DNA of 9,051 nucleotides. It comes from Candidatus Nomurabacteria bacterium (GTDB lineage Bacteria; Patescibacteriota; Saccharimonadia; Saccharimonadales; Saccharimonadaceae). Under the pieces are notes generated by a model. The model had not been told where the DNA came from. It saw only the letters and a program-made list of their open reading frames with translations, and did no database searches. Location: the NCBI GenBank assembly GCA_031278275.1, contig JAITKW010000072.1:1-9051 (forward strand). Reading direction: 5' to 3'. Below, one piece after another: positions 1 to 5,926 of this stretch. Position 1 is the first letter of the stretch. Every line of letters starts with the position of its first letter. A program made the translations under genes and the position numbers.

Positions 1-63
1 CGCAAACCAAATCACCACCCCAACCAACACCACTGTCGCTATACTTAAGATTTTTTTGAACAT
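1..63 (-). CDS. N-terminus of a membrane-anchored or exported protein (partial, runs off the left edge)
   Basis: Only the first 21 codons are in the window, starting at the ATG whose complement is at 61-63. They read MFKKILSIATVVLVGVVIWF and then Ala: a short basic start (two lysines) followed by about 16 hydrophobic residues. This is the pattern of a signal peptide or an N-terminal membrane anchor. A perfect extended -10 box lies seven bases before the ATG and there is no properly spaced Shine-Dalgarno site, which supports both the start and a leaderless transcript. The gene diverges from the methyltransferase gene at 234. Nothing can be said about its function because the mature part is outside the window. 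The frame is open to the edge, but at this length chance cannot be fully excluded; the promoter and signal-like sequence together make it likely. Confidence 0.6.
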   Translation of the reverse strand, partial: MFKKILSIATVVLVGVVIWFA

Positions 64-70
64 ACCACCA

Positions 71-79
71 ATTATATCA
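71..79 (-). promoter_or_regulatory. Extended -10 promoter (TGATATAAT) for the left-edge gene
   Basis: Reading the minus strand, the sequence is TG-A-TATAAT, an exact match to the sigma-70 extended -10 consensus, which can work without a good -35 box; none is seen here. Seven bases separate the hexamer from the ATG at 63, so transcription would start at or one base before the start codon. Confidence 0.6.
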
Positions 80-214
80 CGTTTTTCAAAATTATTGGCA
101 TAACCCATAATCGTTTTGCCAAAACCAAACTTTCCCGCGCCCTAGTCAACCTTGCGTTTTCACCTGCCCCAAATCAAAAAGCGCCCCCACAATCAACAAA
201 AACTGAAATAGGTA

Positions 215-223
215 TGATATACT
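215..223 (+). promoter_or_regulatory. Extended -10 promoter (TGATATACT) for the methyltransferase-rpmA pair
   Basis: TG-A-TATACT matches the extended -10 consensus with one mismatch. The overlapping TATGAT at 213-218 is a second possible -10. Neither has a convincing -35 box. The ATG follows ten bases after TATACT, so the predicted 5' leader is only a few bases and carries no Shine-Dalgarno site. The rest of 64-233 is A/C-rich and shows no gene, terminator or clear operator. Confidence 0.5.
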
Positions 224-233
224 CATACTATCA

Positions 234-1388
234 ATGAATAACGAACACATCGCCATTTTGGGGCGACAACCAAAACTGGGTTTGGCGGAGTTAGAGGCGG
301 TTTATGGCGACCGAGTTTTTGTGCTTACCGAAAGTGTTGTAAAAATCACAACAAAACCAGACCTCGCACGCTTGGGTGGCTCCAAGAAGATTGGGCAGAT
401 TATTGGGGTGAGTACCAAAAAAGATATTCTTGAACTTTGCGCAAAGCACATTCAATTTTTGCACGGGAAAATCACGGTGGGATTTTCGGCTTTCAACTCC
501 CGCCTTACGCCTTTTGAACTGCAAAGTTTCGGCATTCAACTGAAAAAAACCGCCAAAAAATCTGGGCAATCCGTTCGCGTCATTCCCAACCGAGCTGTTG
601 AACTTTCCACCGCCACCTCTTTTCATAACAGGCTTGGCTCCACACCCAATAAAATTGAGTTTCTGTTGGTTGAAAAAGACCAAAAAATCATCATTGCGAC
701 CCTGACCCAAACCCAAAACATCAACCAATATCGTGAGCGCGACCAAAAACGACCCTGTCGTGACGCTTTTGTCGGCATGCTTCCGCCGAAACTGGCGCAA
801 ATTATGTTAAACCTCGCCACTGGCGACCACCCCATCGCTGGGAAAACCGTGCTTGACCCATTTTGTGGTACCGGTGTTATTTTGCAAGAGAGTTTATTGT
901 TGGGTGCGCAGGCTTACGGCACAGATTTGAATCCCAAAATGGTGGATTATTCCAAGCAAAACTTGGACTGGCTTAAGCGTAAAATGCTGCACCAAAACTG
1001 GGCGACAAAAGTGGCTCTGGGCAACGCCACATCATACCAGTGGGAACCCCCTATTGACTTTGTGGTTTCGGAAACTTATCTCGGGCAACATTTTTCCGCC
1101 CCGCCCAGTCCGGAAAAATTGCGCCAAGTTTCGGAAACCACTCAAAAAATCGTTCAAGCTTTTTTGCAAAACCTCGCCCCCCAAATTAAATCAAATACGC
1201 CCATCTGTATCGCCATTCCGGCATGGAAATGCGAAAACGGCACTTTCTACCACCTCAAAATCCTTGACTTGGTTGGTAGCTTGGGGTATAATGTCAAGAG
1301 TTTCAAACATGTCGGGCAACAAGACCTCTTGTATTACCGAGAAAGTCAGGTTGTTGCTCGCGAATTATTAGTTTTAAGGAGAAAATAA
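234..1388 (+). CDS. TRM11-like SAM-dependent RNA methyltransferase (THUMP-type N-terminus plus Rossmann methylase)
   Basis: This 384-residue protein has the architecture of the TRM11/archaeal TrmG10 family, which methylates guanosine 10 in tRNA. Residues 1-160 form an N-terminal region of THUMP type. The connector at 170-196 (KRP, then GMLPPKLAQIMLNLA) is typical of the family. Motif I, the SAM-binding loop, is DPFCGTG at 208-214, and the acidic motif II residue is D231 in GTDLNP. The catalytic motif IV, normally (N/D)PPY followed by G, instead reads SETYLG at 279-284: the Tyr and Gly are kept, the acidic-Pro-Pro core is not. The substrate is therefore inferred from the fold, not from the active site. 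The first ATG has no Shine-Dalgarno site but follows a -10 box closely. The stop lies one base before rpmA, so the two form an operon, which fits a role in translation. A DNA-methylase role is less likely but not excluded. Confidence 0.8.
   Translation: MNNEHIAILGRQPKLGLAELEAVYGDRVFVLTESVVKITTKPDLARLGGSKKIGQIIGVSTKKDILELCAKHIQFLHGKITVGFSAFNSRLTPFELQSFGIQLKKTAKKSGQSVRVIPNRAVELSTATSFHNRLGSTPNKIEFLLVEKDQKIIIATLTQTQNINQYRERDQKRPCRDAFVGMLPPKLAQIMLNLATGDHPIAGKTVLDPFCGTGVILQESLLLGAQAYGTDLNPKMVDYSKQNLDWLKRKMLHQNWATKVALGNATSYQWEPPIDFVVSETYLGQHFSAPPSPEKLRQVSETTQKIVQAFLQNLAPQIKSNTPICIAIPAWKCENGTFYHLKILDLVGSLGYNVKSFKHVGQQDLLYYRESQVVARELLVLRRK
1376..1381 (+). promoter_or_regulatory. Ribosome binding site AAGGAG of rpmA, inside the end of the upstream gene
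   Basis: AAGGAG ends eight bases before the rpmA ATG at 1390 and overlaps the last codons of the methyltransferase gene. It fixes the rpmA start and contrasts with the upstream gene, which has no such site. Confidence 0.8.
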
Positions 1389-1389
1389 C

Positions 1390-1662
1390 ATGTCGCACGT
1401 CAAAGCAGGCGGAACAAGCAAAAACATTCACAACAATGCTGGTCAACGGCTCGGTGTTAAGCGTTTCGGCGGTCAAAAAGTCAAACAAGGCGAGGTGCTT
1501 GTCCGCCAAACCGGCTCCACTAAAATCGCTGGTGCTGGCACTTATTTATCGCGAAATTACACCATTCATGCCGCAATTGACGGCGTGGTGGAATTCGCTA
1601 AACGCAAAAAAACCACTTTCTCCGGTCGCAGCGTCCCACGCACCGAAGTCCGTGTGAAATAA
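1390..1662 (+). CDS. rpmA: 50S ribosomal protein L27
   Basis: The product is a 90-residue L27, which sits at the peptidyl-transferase side of the large subunit; its flexible N-terminus reaches toward the tRNA ends. The start reads MSHVKAGGTSKN, matching the usual MAHKKAGGS-x-N beginning, so there is no cleavable N-terminal extension of the Firmicutes type. RLGVKRFGGQKV at 20-31 and the IRQ-like VLVRQ-G-STK segment at 36-45 are family signatures, as is AAIDGVVEF at 61-69. The usual HPG-x-NVG-x-GxDHT loop is replaced by IAGAGTYLSRNYT at 46-58, a divergent form. A strong AAGGAG lies at the right distance. It is probably cotranscribed with the methyltransferase gene one base upstream. The usual partner rplU (L21) is not adjacent. 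The next gene converges on it with 47 bases between, and no clear terminator is visible there. Confidence 0.97.
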   Translation: MSHVKAGGTSKNIHNNAGQRLGVKRFGGQKVKQGEVLVRQTGSTKIAGAGTYLSRNYTIHAAIDGVVEFAKRKKTTFSGRSVPRTEVRVK

Positions 1663-1709
1663 CCCCTACTATTCAAAACAACAAACAATACTCTGACAAA
1701 AACCGCCCT

Positions 1710-2378
1710 CTATAAATCAGAAATCCACGTATAATTATCCCTAAGCACAACCGTCTTACCGTTATTGTCTAGACATTTATTGTCCGCAAAAGCTTTCGTT
1801 GCCTTACGCCCAACAAATCCTTCAATATAATCATCACACTCAAGAATACCTTGCGTTATATACCCAAAATGCCAATCATCATCCGCCCCCTCACGCCAAA
1901 AATGCACCGCCGCACCACCATCACAATTTTCTCTGTTTTCATCACAATACCCGATATTACCCTCAATAATTTGATACGGTGTCACCGAGCTGTTTTTTAT
2001 GCCACCATCCTCAAGCCCACCAAGCTTTATTTTCTTCACATTATACCCCTCTTCTGCCAAGACATTATAAAAAGGCTCCAACGGGTCTGTGGCAACTTCT
2101 TCGGGCGCAACCTCTCCCCCCTCATCAACAACATCCACGCCCTTCTCGTCGCCCGAACCACTTTCCATATTGCTCCCGCTAACCGTTTCCTTGTCGTCAT
2201 CCTTTTCAATCAAAGTCACCGCCAAAACCCCACCCAGCACCAAAACCATTACCGACAAAACCCCAATTATCACTTTTGACACAATCCCACTTTTTCTCTT
2301 CTCCAAATCCTCTTTTCGCCCCGCTATCACCTGTTGCCGTTGTTGGAATTGGGGTTGTTGCTGATTTTGATTATCCAT
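1710..2378 (-). CDS. Single-pass membrane protein with acidic linker and C-terminal exported domain, function unknown
   Basis: I do not recognise the family of this 222-residue protein. Residues 1-31 are a Gln-rich, then basic cytoplasmic N-terminus (QNQQQPQFQQRQQ, then KEDLEKRK). One hydrophobic segment at about 32-56 should anchor it with the C-terminus outside. Residues 58-98 are a very acidic, low-complexity linker, probably disordered. Residues 99-222 look like a globular domain with many aromatic and acidic residues and four cysteines (145, 152, 181, 202) that could form two disulfides outside the cell. The topology resembles surface proteins with a membrane anchor, a spacer and a small exported domain. 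AAGGAG at 2384-2389 (complement) sits five bases before the ATG and supports this start. It lies downstream of truB on the same strand, 93 bases away, with its own probable promoter. Confidence 0.75.
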   Translation of the reverse strand: MDNQNQQQPQFQQRQQVIAGRKEDLEKRKSGIVSKVIIGVLSVMVLVLGGVLAVTLIEKDDDKETVSGSNMESGSGDEKGVDVVDEGGEVAPEEVATDPLEPFYNVLAEEGYNVKKIKLGGLEDGGIKNSSVTPYQIIEGNIGYCDENRENCDGGAAVHFWREGADDDWHFGYITQGILECDDYIEGFVGRKATKAFADNKCLDNNGKTVVLRDNYTWISDL

Positions 2379-2383
2379 CTTTA

Positions 2384-2389
2384 CTCCTT
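2384..2389 (-). promoter_or_regulatory. Ribosome binding site AAGGAG of the 222-residue membrane protein
   Basis: On the minus strand AAGGAG precedes the ATG at 2378 with five bases between. It is a good Shine-Dalgarno match and selects this start. Confidence 0.75.
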
Positions 2390-2400
2390 ATTTCTTTCTT

Positions 2401-2422
2401 GTATCAATGATACCTGAGTATA
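2401..2422 (-). promoter_or_regulatory. Probable -10 box with a palindrome at the expected transcription start
   Basis: On the minus strand TATACT (2417-2422) is a good -10 hexamer; I see no good -35 box. The expected transcription start, about 2410, falls inside a perfect inverted repeat GTATC-AAT-GATAC at 2401-2413. The palindrome could be a repressor operator or a small 5' hairpin on the mRNA. Sequence alone cannot separate these. Confidence 0.35.
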
Positions 2423-2471
2423 AGCACAATTACAATAAAAAGTTACATTTTCATCATCAAACAACTGGCTC

Positions 2472-3167
2472 TTACAAAACAATTTTCTCCGCACCCTCCA
2501 CCCGATACTCCCCCACTTTTGTGCGCCGAAGCTCGGTCAGATACGCTCCCGTCCCCAATTTTCCGCCAATATCCCGTGCCAAACTTCGGATATAAGTACC
2601 CGAAGACACATGGCAAAGGATTTTCAAGAAAGGATAATTATAATCCAAGATCTTGATGTCATAAATCGTCACCTCGCGACTCGGCATTTCTGGCGTTTCG
2701 CCTTTTCGCGCCAACTTATAAGCCCGCTCACCCTTGATTTTGATAGCTGAAAAAATTGGCGGAACCTGCACAATTTTCCCAACAAAACCCGTCAAAGTCG
2801 CCCGCAAAGTATCCATATCCGGCTGCTCGGTTCGTCCCAAATCCAGTTGATTGCCATTGCCACCCGATGTTGCCACTTTTTCTGGCACATAAGGTGTAAT
2901 TTCCCCCTCTAAATCACCCGTAGAAGAAACAAACCCCAATCGCAAAACCGCCTCATATTCCTTATCCAACCCCAAAAACTCAGCCGATTTTTTCGTCATC
3001 TTCCCCGACAGCAAAATCAAAAGTCCAGTCGCAAAGGGGTCTAGGGTCCCCGTATGCCCCACTTTCACCTTATGCCCAGCTTTCTCAGACAACCGCCGCC
3101 GCACTCGCGCCACCGCACCAAAACTGGTTATTCCCGCCGGTTTATCCACCAAAATCACATTATCCAT
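2472..3167 (-). CDS. truB: tRNA pseudouridine-55 synthase TruB, short form
   Basis: TruB converts uridine 55 in the T-loop of nearly all tRNAs to pseudouridine. The 231-residue product begins with VDKPAGITSF at 7-16 and has the catalytic motif GHTGTLDPFATG at 37-48, with D43 as the nucleophile. Further family signatures are VPPIFSAIKIKGERAY in the middle and SSGTYIRSLARDIG in the C-terminal third. Typical bacterial TruB is about 300 residues; here the protein ends soon after TELRRTKVGEY, so the C-terminal PUA-like extension is missing, and the core is complete. The ATG at 3167 has no Shine-Dalgarno site, but an extended -10 box ends six bases before it, which fits a leaderless mRNA. It follows the DHH-like gene by 39 bases on the same strand; a DHH gene next to truB is a common bacterial arrangement. 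Confidence 0.95.
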   Translation of the reverse strand: MDNVILVDKPAGITSFGAVARVRRRLSEKAGHKVKVGHTGTLDPFATGLLILLSGKMTKKSAEFLGLDKEYEAVLRLGFVSSTGDLEGEITPYVPEKVATSGGNGNQLDLGRTEQPDMDTLRATLTGFVGKIVQVPPIFSAIKIKGERAYKLARKGETPEMPSREVTIYDIKILDYNYPFLKILCHVSSGTYIRSLARDIGGKLGTGAYLTELRRTKVGEYRVEGAEKIVL

Positions 3168-3173
3168 GCTTCA

Positions 3174-3182
3174 AGTATACCA
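3174..3182 (-). promoter_or_regulatory. Extended -10 promoter (TGGTATACT) of truB
   Basis: The minus strand reads TG-G-TATACT, one mismatch from the extended -10 consensus. The ATG of truB begins six bases after the hexamer, which places the predicted transcription start on the start codon itself. The box overlaps the end of the T-run of the possible terminator of the upstream gene. Confidence 0.55.
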
Positions 3183-3207
3183 AAAACTGCTTCGTATTGA
3201 TACGAGC
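3182..3207 (-). terminator. Possible intrinsic terminator between the DHH-like gene and truB
   Basis: Directly at the stop codon of the upstream gene the minus strand can form a hairpin: TCGTA pairs with TACGA around a TCAA loop, extended by two G-C pairs past a one-base bulge. It is followed after two bases by TTTTT. The stem is short and moderately GC-rich, so termination may be partial. It would explain why truB appears to have its own promoter. Confidence 0.4.
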
Positions 3208-4553
3208 TACGCCGGCAATTTGAACTCACCCACGTCACCGAGAGGTGGTGGTGGCGTAACGCCCTCTGGCGGCGTGGCCATCGGCATATTTGGATTAAAC
3301 TCCGGTGGCATTGGCAAGCCCCCAGCTTGATTGTCGTCCCTATTTTCCTCTGCTAAAGCTACTCCCAACAATTCATTTACCTTATCCTCCACGCCATCTT
3401 CAGTCGCGTCCGCTATCGGTTCAATCTTGACTTTGCTGGGGTCATGCTCTCCATAGGTGAACGACCCGCCGCCCACGCCACTTCTCACTTCATCGCCACT
3501 CACCAATTCCTCATTCGGTGCCAAAAAAACACTCGGCGTAGTGGACGGAGTTAAGGGTTGTTGATCTGGCACGGATGTCTCTGCCGACTCCGGTTTGGGA
3601 GCTTCACTCGCCGGCGCTAGTTCTTCTTTCATATGTTGAATCTCCTGAATAGTCGGTGCCTTGTGCTCAATCACCAAGTTGTCCACCGGCTTTTTCGGTT
3701 GAGGCTCCGCCGGCGCAATCACTACTTCTGGCGATGGCACGGCCGGTGCCGAATCAACATCCTTGGCTTCTGGTATGCTAATTGGCCTAGCCAAGTTCTG
3801 TGCAATCGCTTGTTGATCCGCACCCAAAGACATCATCTTTGAAGCCAGCGACATCACCTCTGGCGTAGTTTTATTGTTGCTGAAACGCTCAGTCGCCGCC
3901 ACCAAGCCCGTCAAAAGCGCTTGAGCAATAGATTTATCCAGCAGCTCGCCCTCTTGCATATCGCCACGCAAATCCTCAATCACCCGCGCCACCAATTCCG
4001 AAATCGAACTAACGTTTGTGTCCGTCCAAATCACATCACCAAACTTGCCCGCCTCACCAGAAGACATGTTGATTACCCGCGCATTATGCATAATCCGCCC
4101 ATGCTCCGACAAGGCACCATCCAAATCATCAACCGTCTTAACGTCCAAAGCAATCACCAAATCAATATTGTATTCACCATGCGAAAACTCCAAATCCGAC
4201 TCGTCAATGGTCGTACGATACGGCGTGATGAACACCTTAACATAATCACCATCAATCTTGTAGCGCAAATGATCCGCCTTGTCTTTATTGAGCGCAATAA
4301 TGAAATCCTGCAAACTGTTCGTATTCGTCTCAAAAGTCTTCTCTGGACCCAAAAACTCAATTGAGTCCGGCACTTTACCAGAAAAAATCGCTGTCGCGTG
4401 TTTACCCAACTTATCCAAAGCCAAAGTCAGCGCCAAAGAGGTAACCAATTCGTCAATAGTTGGGTTGTTATTCAGCGCAATCAAAATATTTTCTGAACCC
4501 CGAATATTATCCAAGATTTTTTGCTGCTCACCCATATTTTGACTTTCTGCCAT
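3207..4553 (-). CDS. Degenerate DHH-family phosphoesterase-like protein with long Pro/Glu-rich tail
   Basis: The first 250 or so residues follow the NrnA/DHH-phosphoesterase fold. ENILIALNNNPTIDEL at 21-36 aligns with the family's motif I (usually H-x-NPDGDA). LVIALDV at 132-138 is motif II and keeps D137. INMSSGEAGKFGD at 161-173 sits where the name-giving DHH should be and has MSS instead. TGLVAATERF at 215-224 replaces TGIVTDTGxF, so the Asp is Ala. Most metal ligands are therefore gone and nanoRNase or pAp phosphatase activity is unlikely; I infer a binding or scaffold role. Residues 260-448 are low-complexity, rich in Pro, Glu and Ala, ending MPPEFNPNMPMATPP and a further Pro-rich stretch, and likely disordered. 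The total of 448 exceeds the usual 320 or so. AAGGAT eight bases upstream and a good promoter support the start. A DHH protein beside truB is a known bacterial gene order. Confidence 0.8.
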   Translation of the reverse strand: MAESQNMGEQQKILDNIRGSENILIALNNNPTIDELVTSLALTLALDKLGKHATAIFSGKVPDSIEFLGPEKTFETNTNSLQDFIIALNKDKADHLRYKIDGDYVKVFITPYRTTIDESDLEFSHGEYNIDLVIALDVKTVDDLDGALSEHGRIMHNARVINMSSGEAGKFGDVIWTDTNVSSISELVARVIEDLRGDMQEGELLDKSIAQALLTGLVAATERFSNNKTTPEVMSLASKMMSLGADQQAIAQNLARPISIPEAKDVDSAPAVPSPEVVIAPAEPQPKKPVDNLVIEHKAPTIQEIQHMKEELAPASEAPKPESAETSVPDQQPLTPSTTPSVFLAPNEELVSGDEVRSGVGGGSFTYGEHDPSKVKIEPIADATEDGVEDKVNELLGVALAEENRDDNQAGGLPMPPEFNPNMPMATPPEGVTPPPPLGDVGEFKLPA

Positions 4554-4561
4554 TTATAGTT

Positions 4562-4570
4562 ATCCTTTTT
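4562..4570 (-). promoter_or_regulatory. Ribosome binding site (AAGGAT) of the DHH-like gene
   Basis: The minus strand carries AAAAAGGAT eight bases before the ATG at 4553. The predicted transcription start lies within or just before it, giving a leader of about 15 bases. Confidence 0.55.
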
Positions 4571-4574
4571 ATTT

Positions 4575-4603
4575 AGATTAGCACAAGCACAAATCAAAGT
4601 CAA
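4575..4603 (-). promoter_or_regulatory. Sigma-70-type promoter of the DHH-like gene
   Basis: On the minus strand TTGACT (4598-4603) and TAATCT (4575-4580) are separated by exactly 17 bases. This is the best two-part promoter in the window and is back to back with the promoter of the plus-strand gene at 4655. Confidence 0.65.
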
Positions 4604-4618
4604 ACTTTTGCTTAATTA

Positions 4619-4647
4619 TTGTTTTTCTCTTAAACCTATAATATTAT
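4619..4647 (+). promoter_or_regulatory. Promoter of the membrane protein gene at 4655
   Basis: TTGTTT (4619-4624) and TATTAT (4642-4647) are 17 bases apart. Seven bases separate the -10 from the ATG, so the transcript would start at the base before the start codon. A perfect TATAAT at 4637-4642 overlaps and could be used instead, giving a leader of about 6 bases. There is no Shine-Dalgarno site. Confidence 0.5.
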
Positions 4648-4654
4648 ATACGAG

Positions 4655-5923
4655 ATGCTCAGTAAGTTTCTCAAACATTTGTCTAAGCAACAAAAGATAG
4701 ATATTCTATCAGTTTTTATAGCTTGTATCATAATAACGTTTATCACAATTGCCGCACTAAGCACCAATAATATATATTACGACACAACTGGACAACAATT
4801 ACTAGCTCGTCAGTGGCTGGACGGGCATTTCGGTGGCTCAAGCGTGAGCGCCACAAGCTACATTTGGAAAATATTTTTATTTTATATGCCATCAGAATTA
4901 CTCGGGCTTAACCCAAAAATTTCACTTTACGTTTTAACAATTTTATTCAACATCCTCACTGTTATTGGGTTATTTGCGGTAATTAAAGCCATCTTAAAAC
5001 ACTTTAAAGTCAATCACGACTCCCGCCTTGGACTTTCCATGATTTGGTTATCTGTAATGTCAGTTTCAATATTTTGGGTGGGTTTTGCTAATTCTCGCAA
5101 TTTAGAGTTAGTAATGGGATTAACGGTGTTGTACTTTGGATTATCGTTATACAAAAACAAAAAAGCAAGCCCAAAACACATCATCATGCTATCGTGCTTA
5201 GCGGGAGTGGTTTATTTTTGTGATCCAATGCAATTGTGGATTACGACTACGGTTTTGGTAGGGTATGTTCTTATTGACAACTTACCCTTACTCTCAAGAC
5301 CTCCACATCCGGCGAAAAAAGCTTTATTCAAGGTCATCATTTCAGTTGGTGGGGGCATCGTAATTTATCAAATCCTTATTTTATTAGCAAAGAATATTCT
5401 TAAAGTCCATTTTTTCTGGATGGGCGACTATTTGTTCACTGCAATCGGTGCAGCTTTAGCTAATTTTCCGCAAGTTGCCGCAAAAACAATTGATAACATT
5501 GCTTATATATTTTCTGGCGGAATCGGCACACATCCAGAAAATATACTATTTGCAATAATAATTACAATTGGCGCAATTGTTCTTTTGTTCCATAAAAAAC
5601 ACAGTCGCGACTTGAGAATATTTCTACCACTTTTTTTACTCACCACCATCATCGTACCGACGCTCAGCGGTTTTAATTTATTTATAGGTAATAGCACTCC
5701 TCGATTTATGATTATGCTAGTACCAGCAATAATTATATTGTGGTCTTCTGTTTGCCTACCAAATCCAAAGACCATAATTTGTATTATTATAATCTGGTTA
5801 GTTTTAGAACTGCCAACGTCAATAAATTTTATGACGAATACCAACGGACAATTCAGTAATGAAACCGCAATGTTTGAGTATCGCGAACAGTTAGAAAGTA
5901 GTAATTATGCTTACGCATGGTAA
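4655..5923 (+). CDS. Multi-pass membrane protein, GT-C glycosyltransferase-like, cut short by an in-frame stop
   Basis: This 422-residue reading frame encodes about ten membrane helices, for example around 17-35, 88-110, 126-144, 176-207, 223-245, 295-312, 321-337, 350-367 and 372-390. The first exported loop has YYDTTGQQLLARQW at 41-54, an acidic first loop as in polytopic sugar transferases of the GT-C fold. This assignment is tentative and no catalytic motif is certain. After the last helix an exported domain begins, but the frame stops at TAA right after NYAYAW. The next codons remain open in the same frame for 121 more residues, so this is probably the larger part of one interrupted gene. 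Base composition is clearly more AT-rich than that of the neighbours, with many TTA and ATA codons, which hints at separate origin or relaxed selection. A close -10 box and no Shine-Dalgarno site suggest a leaderless mRNA. Confidence 0.65.
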   Translation: MLSKFLKHLSKQQKIDILSVFIACIIITFITIAALSTNNIYYDTTGQQLLARQWLDGHFGGSSVSATSYIWKIFLFYMPSELLGLNPKISLYVLTILFNILTVIGLFAVIKAILKHFKVNHDSRLGLSMIWLSVMSVSIFWVGFANSRNLELVMGLTVLYFGLSLYKNKKASPKHIIMLSCLAGVVYFCDPMQLWITTTVLVGYVLIDNLPLLSRPPHPAKKALFKVIISVGGGIVIYQILILLAKNILKVHFFWMGDYLFTAIGAALANFPQVAAKTIDNIAYIFSGGIGTHPENILFAIIITIGAIVLLFHKKHSRDLRIFLPLFLLTTIIVPTLSGFNLFIGNSTPRFMIMLVPAIIILWSSVCLPNPKTIICIIIIWLVLELPTSINFMTNTNGQFSNETAMFEYREQLESSNYAYAW

Positions 5924-5926
5924 AGT

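Noticed and set aside
1851..2279. Open frame of 142 codons on the plus strand opposite the 222-residue protein
   Set aside because: The minus-strand gene has a ribosome site, a clear membrane anchor and a sensible composition. The plus-strand product is a Pro/His/Ile-rich shadow with no start signals.
3921..4364. Open frame of 147 codons on the plus strand inside the DHH-like gene
   Set aside because: It is opposite the well-supported DHH fold and has no ribosome site. Its Arg/Asn/Ile-rich product is typical of an antisense frame.
5921..5923. Stop-codon reassignment to explain the interrupted membrane protein gene
   Set aside because: Only TAA is affected and other genes here end normally at TAA or TAG. 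The reassignment known in some CPR lineages concerns TGA.
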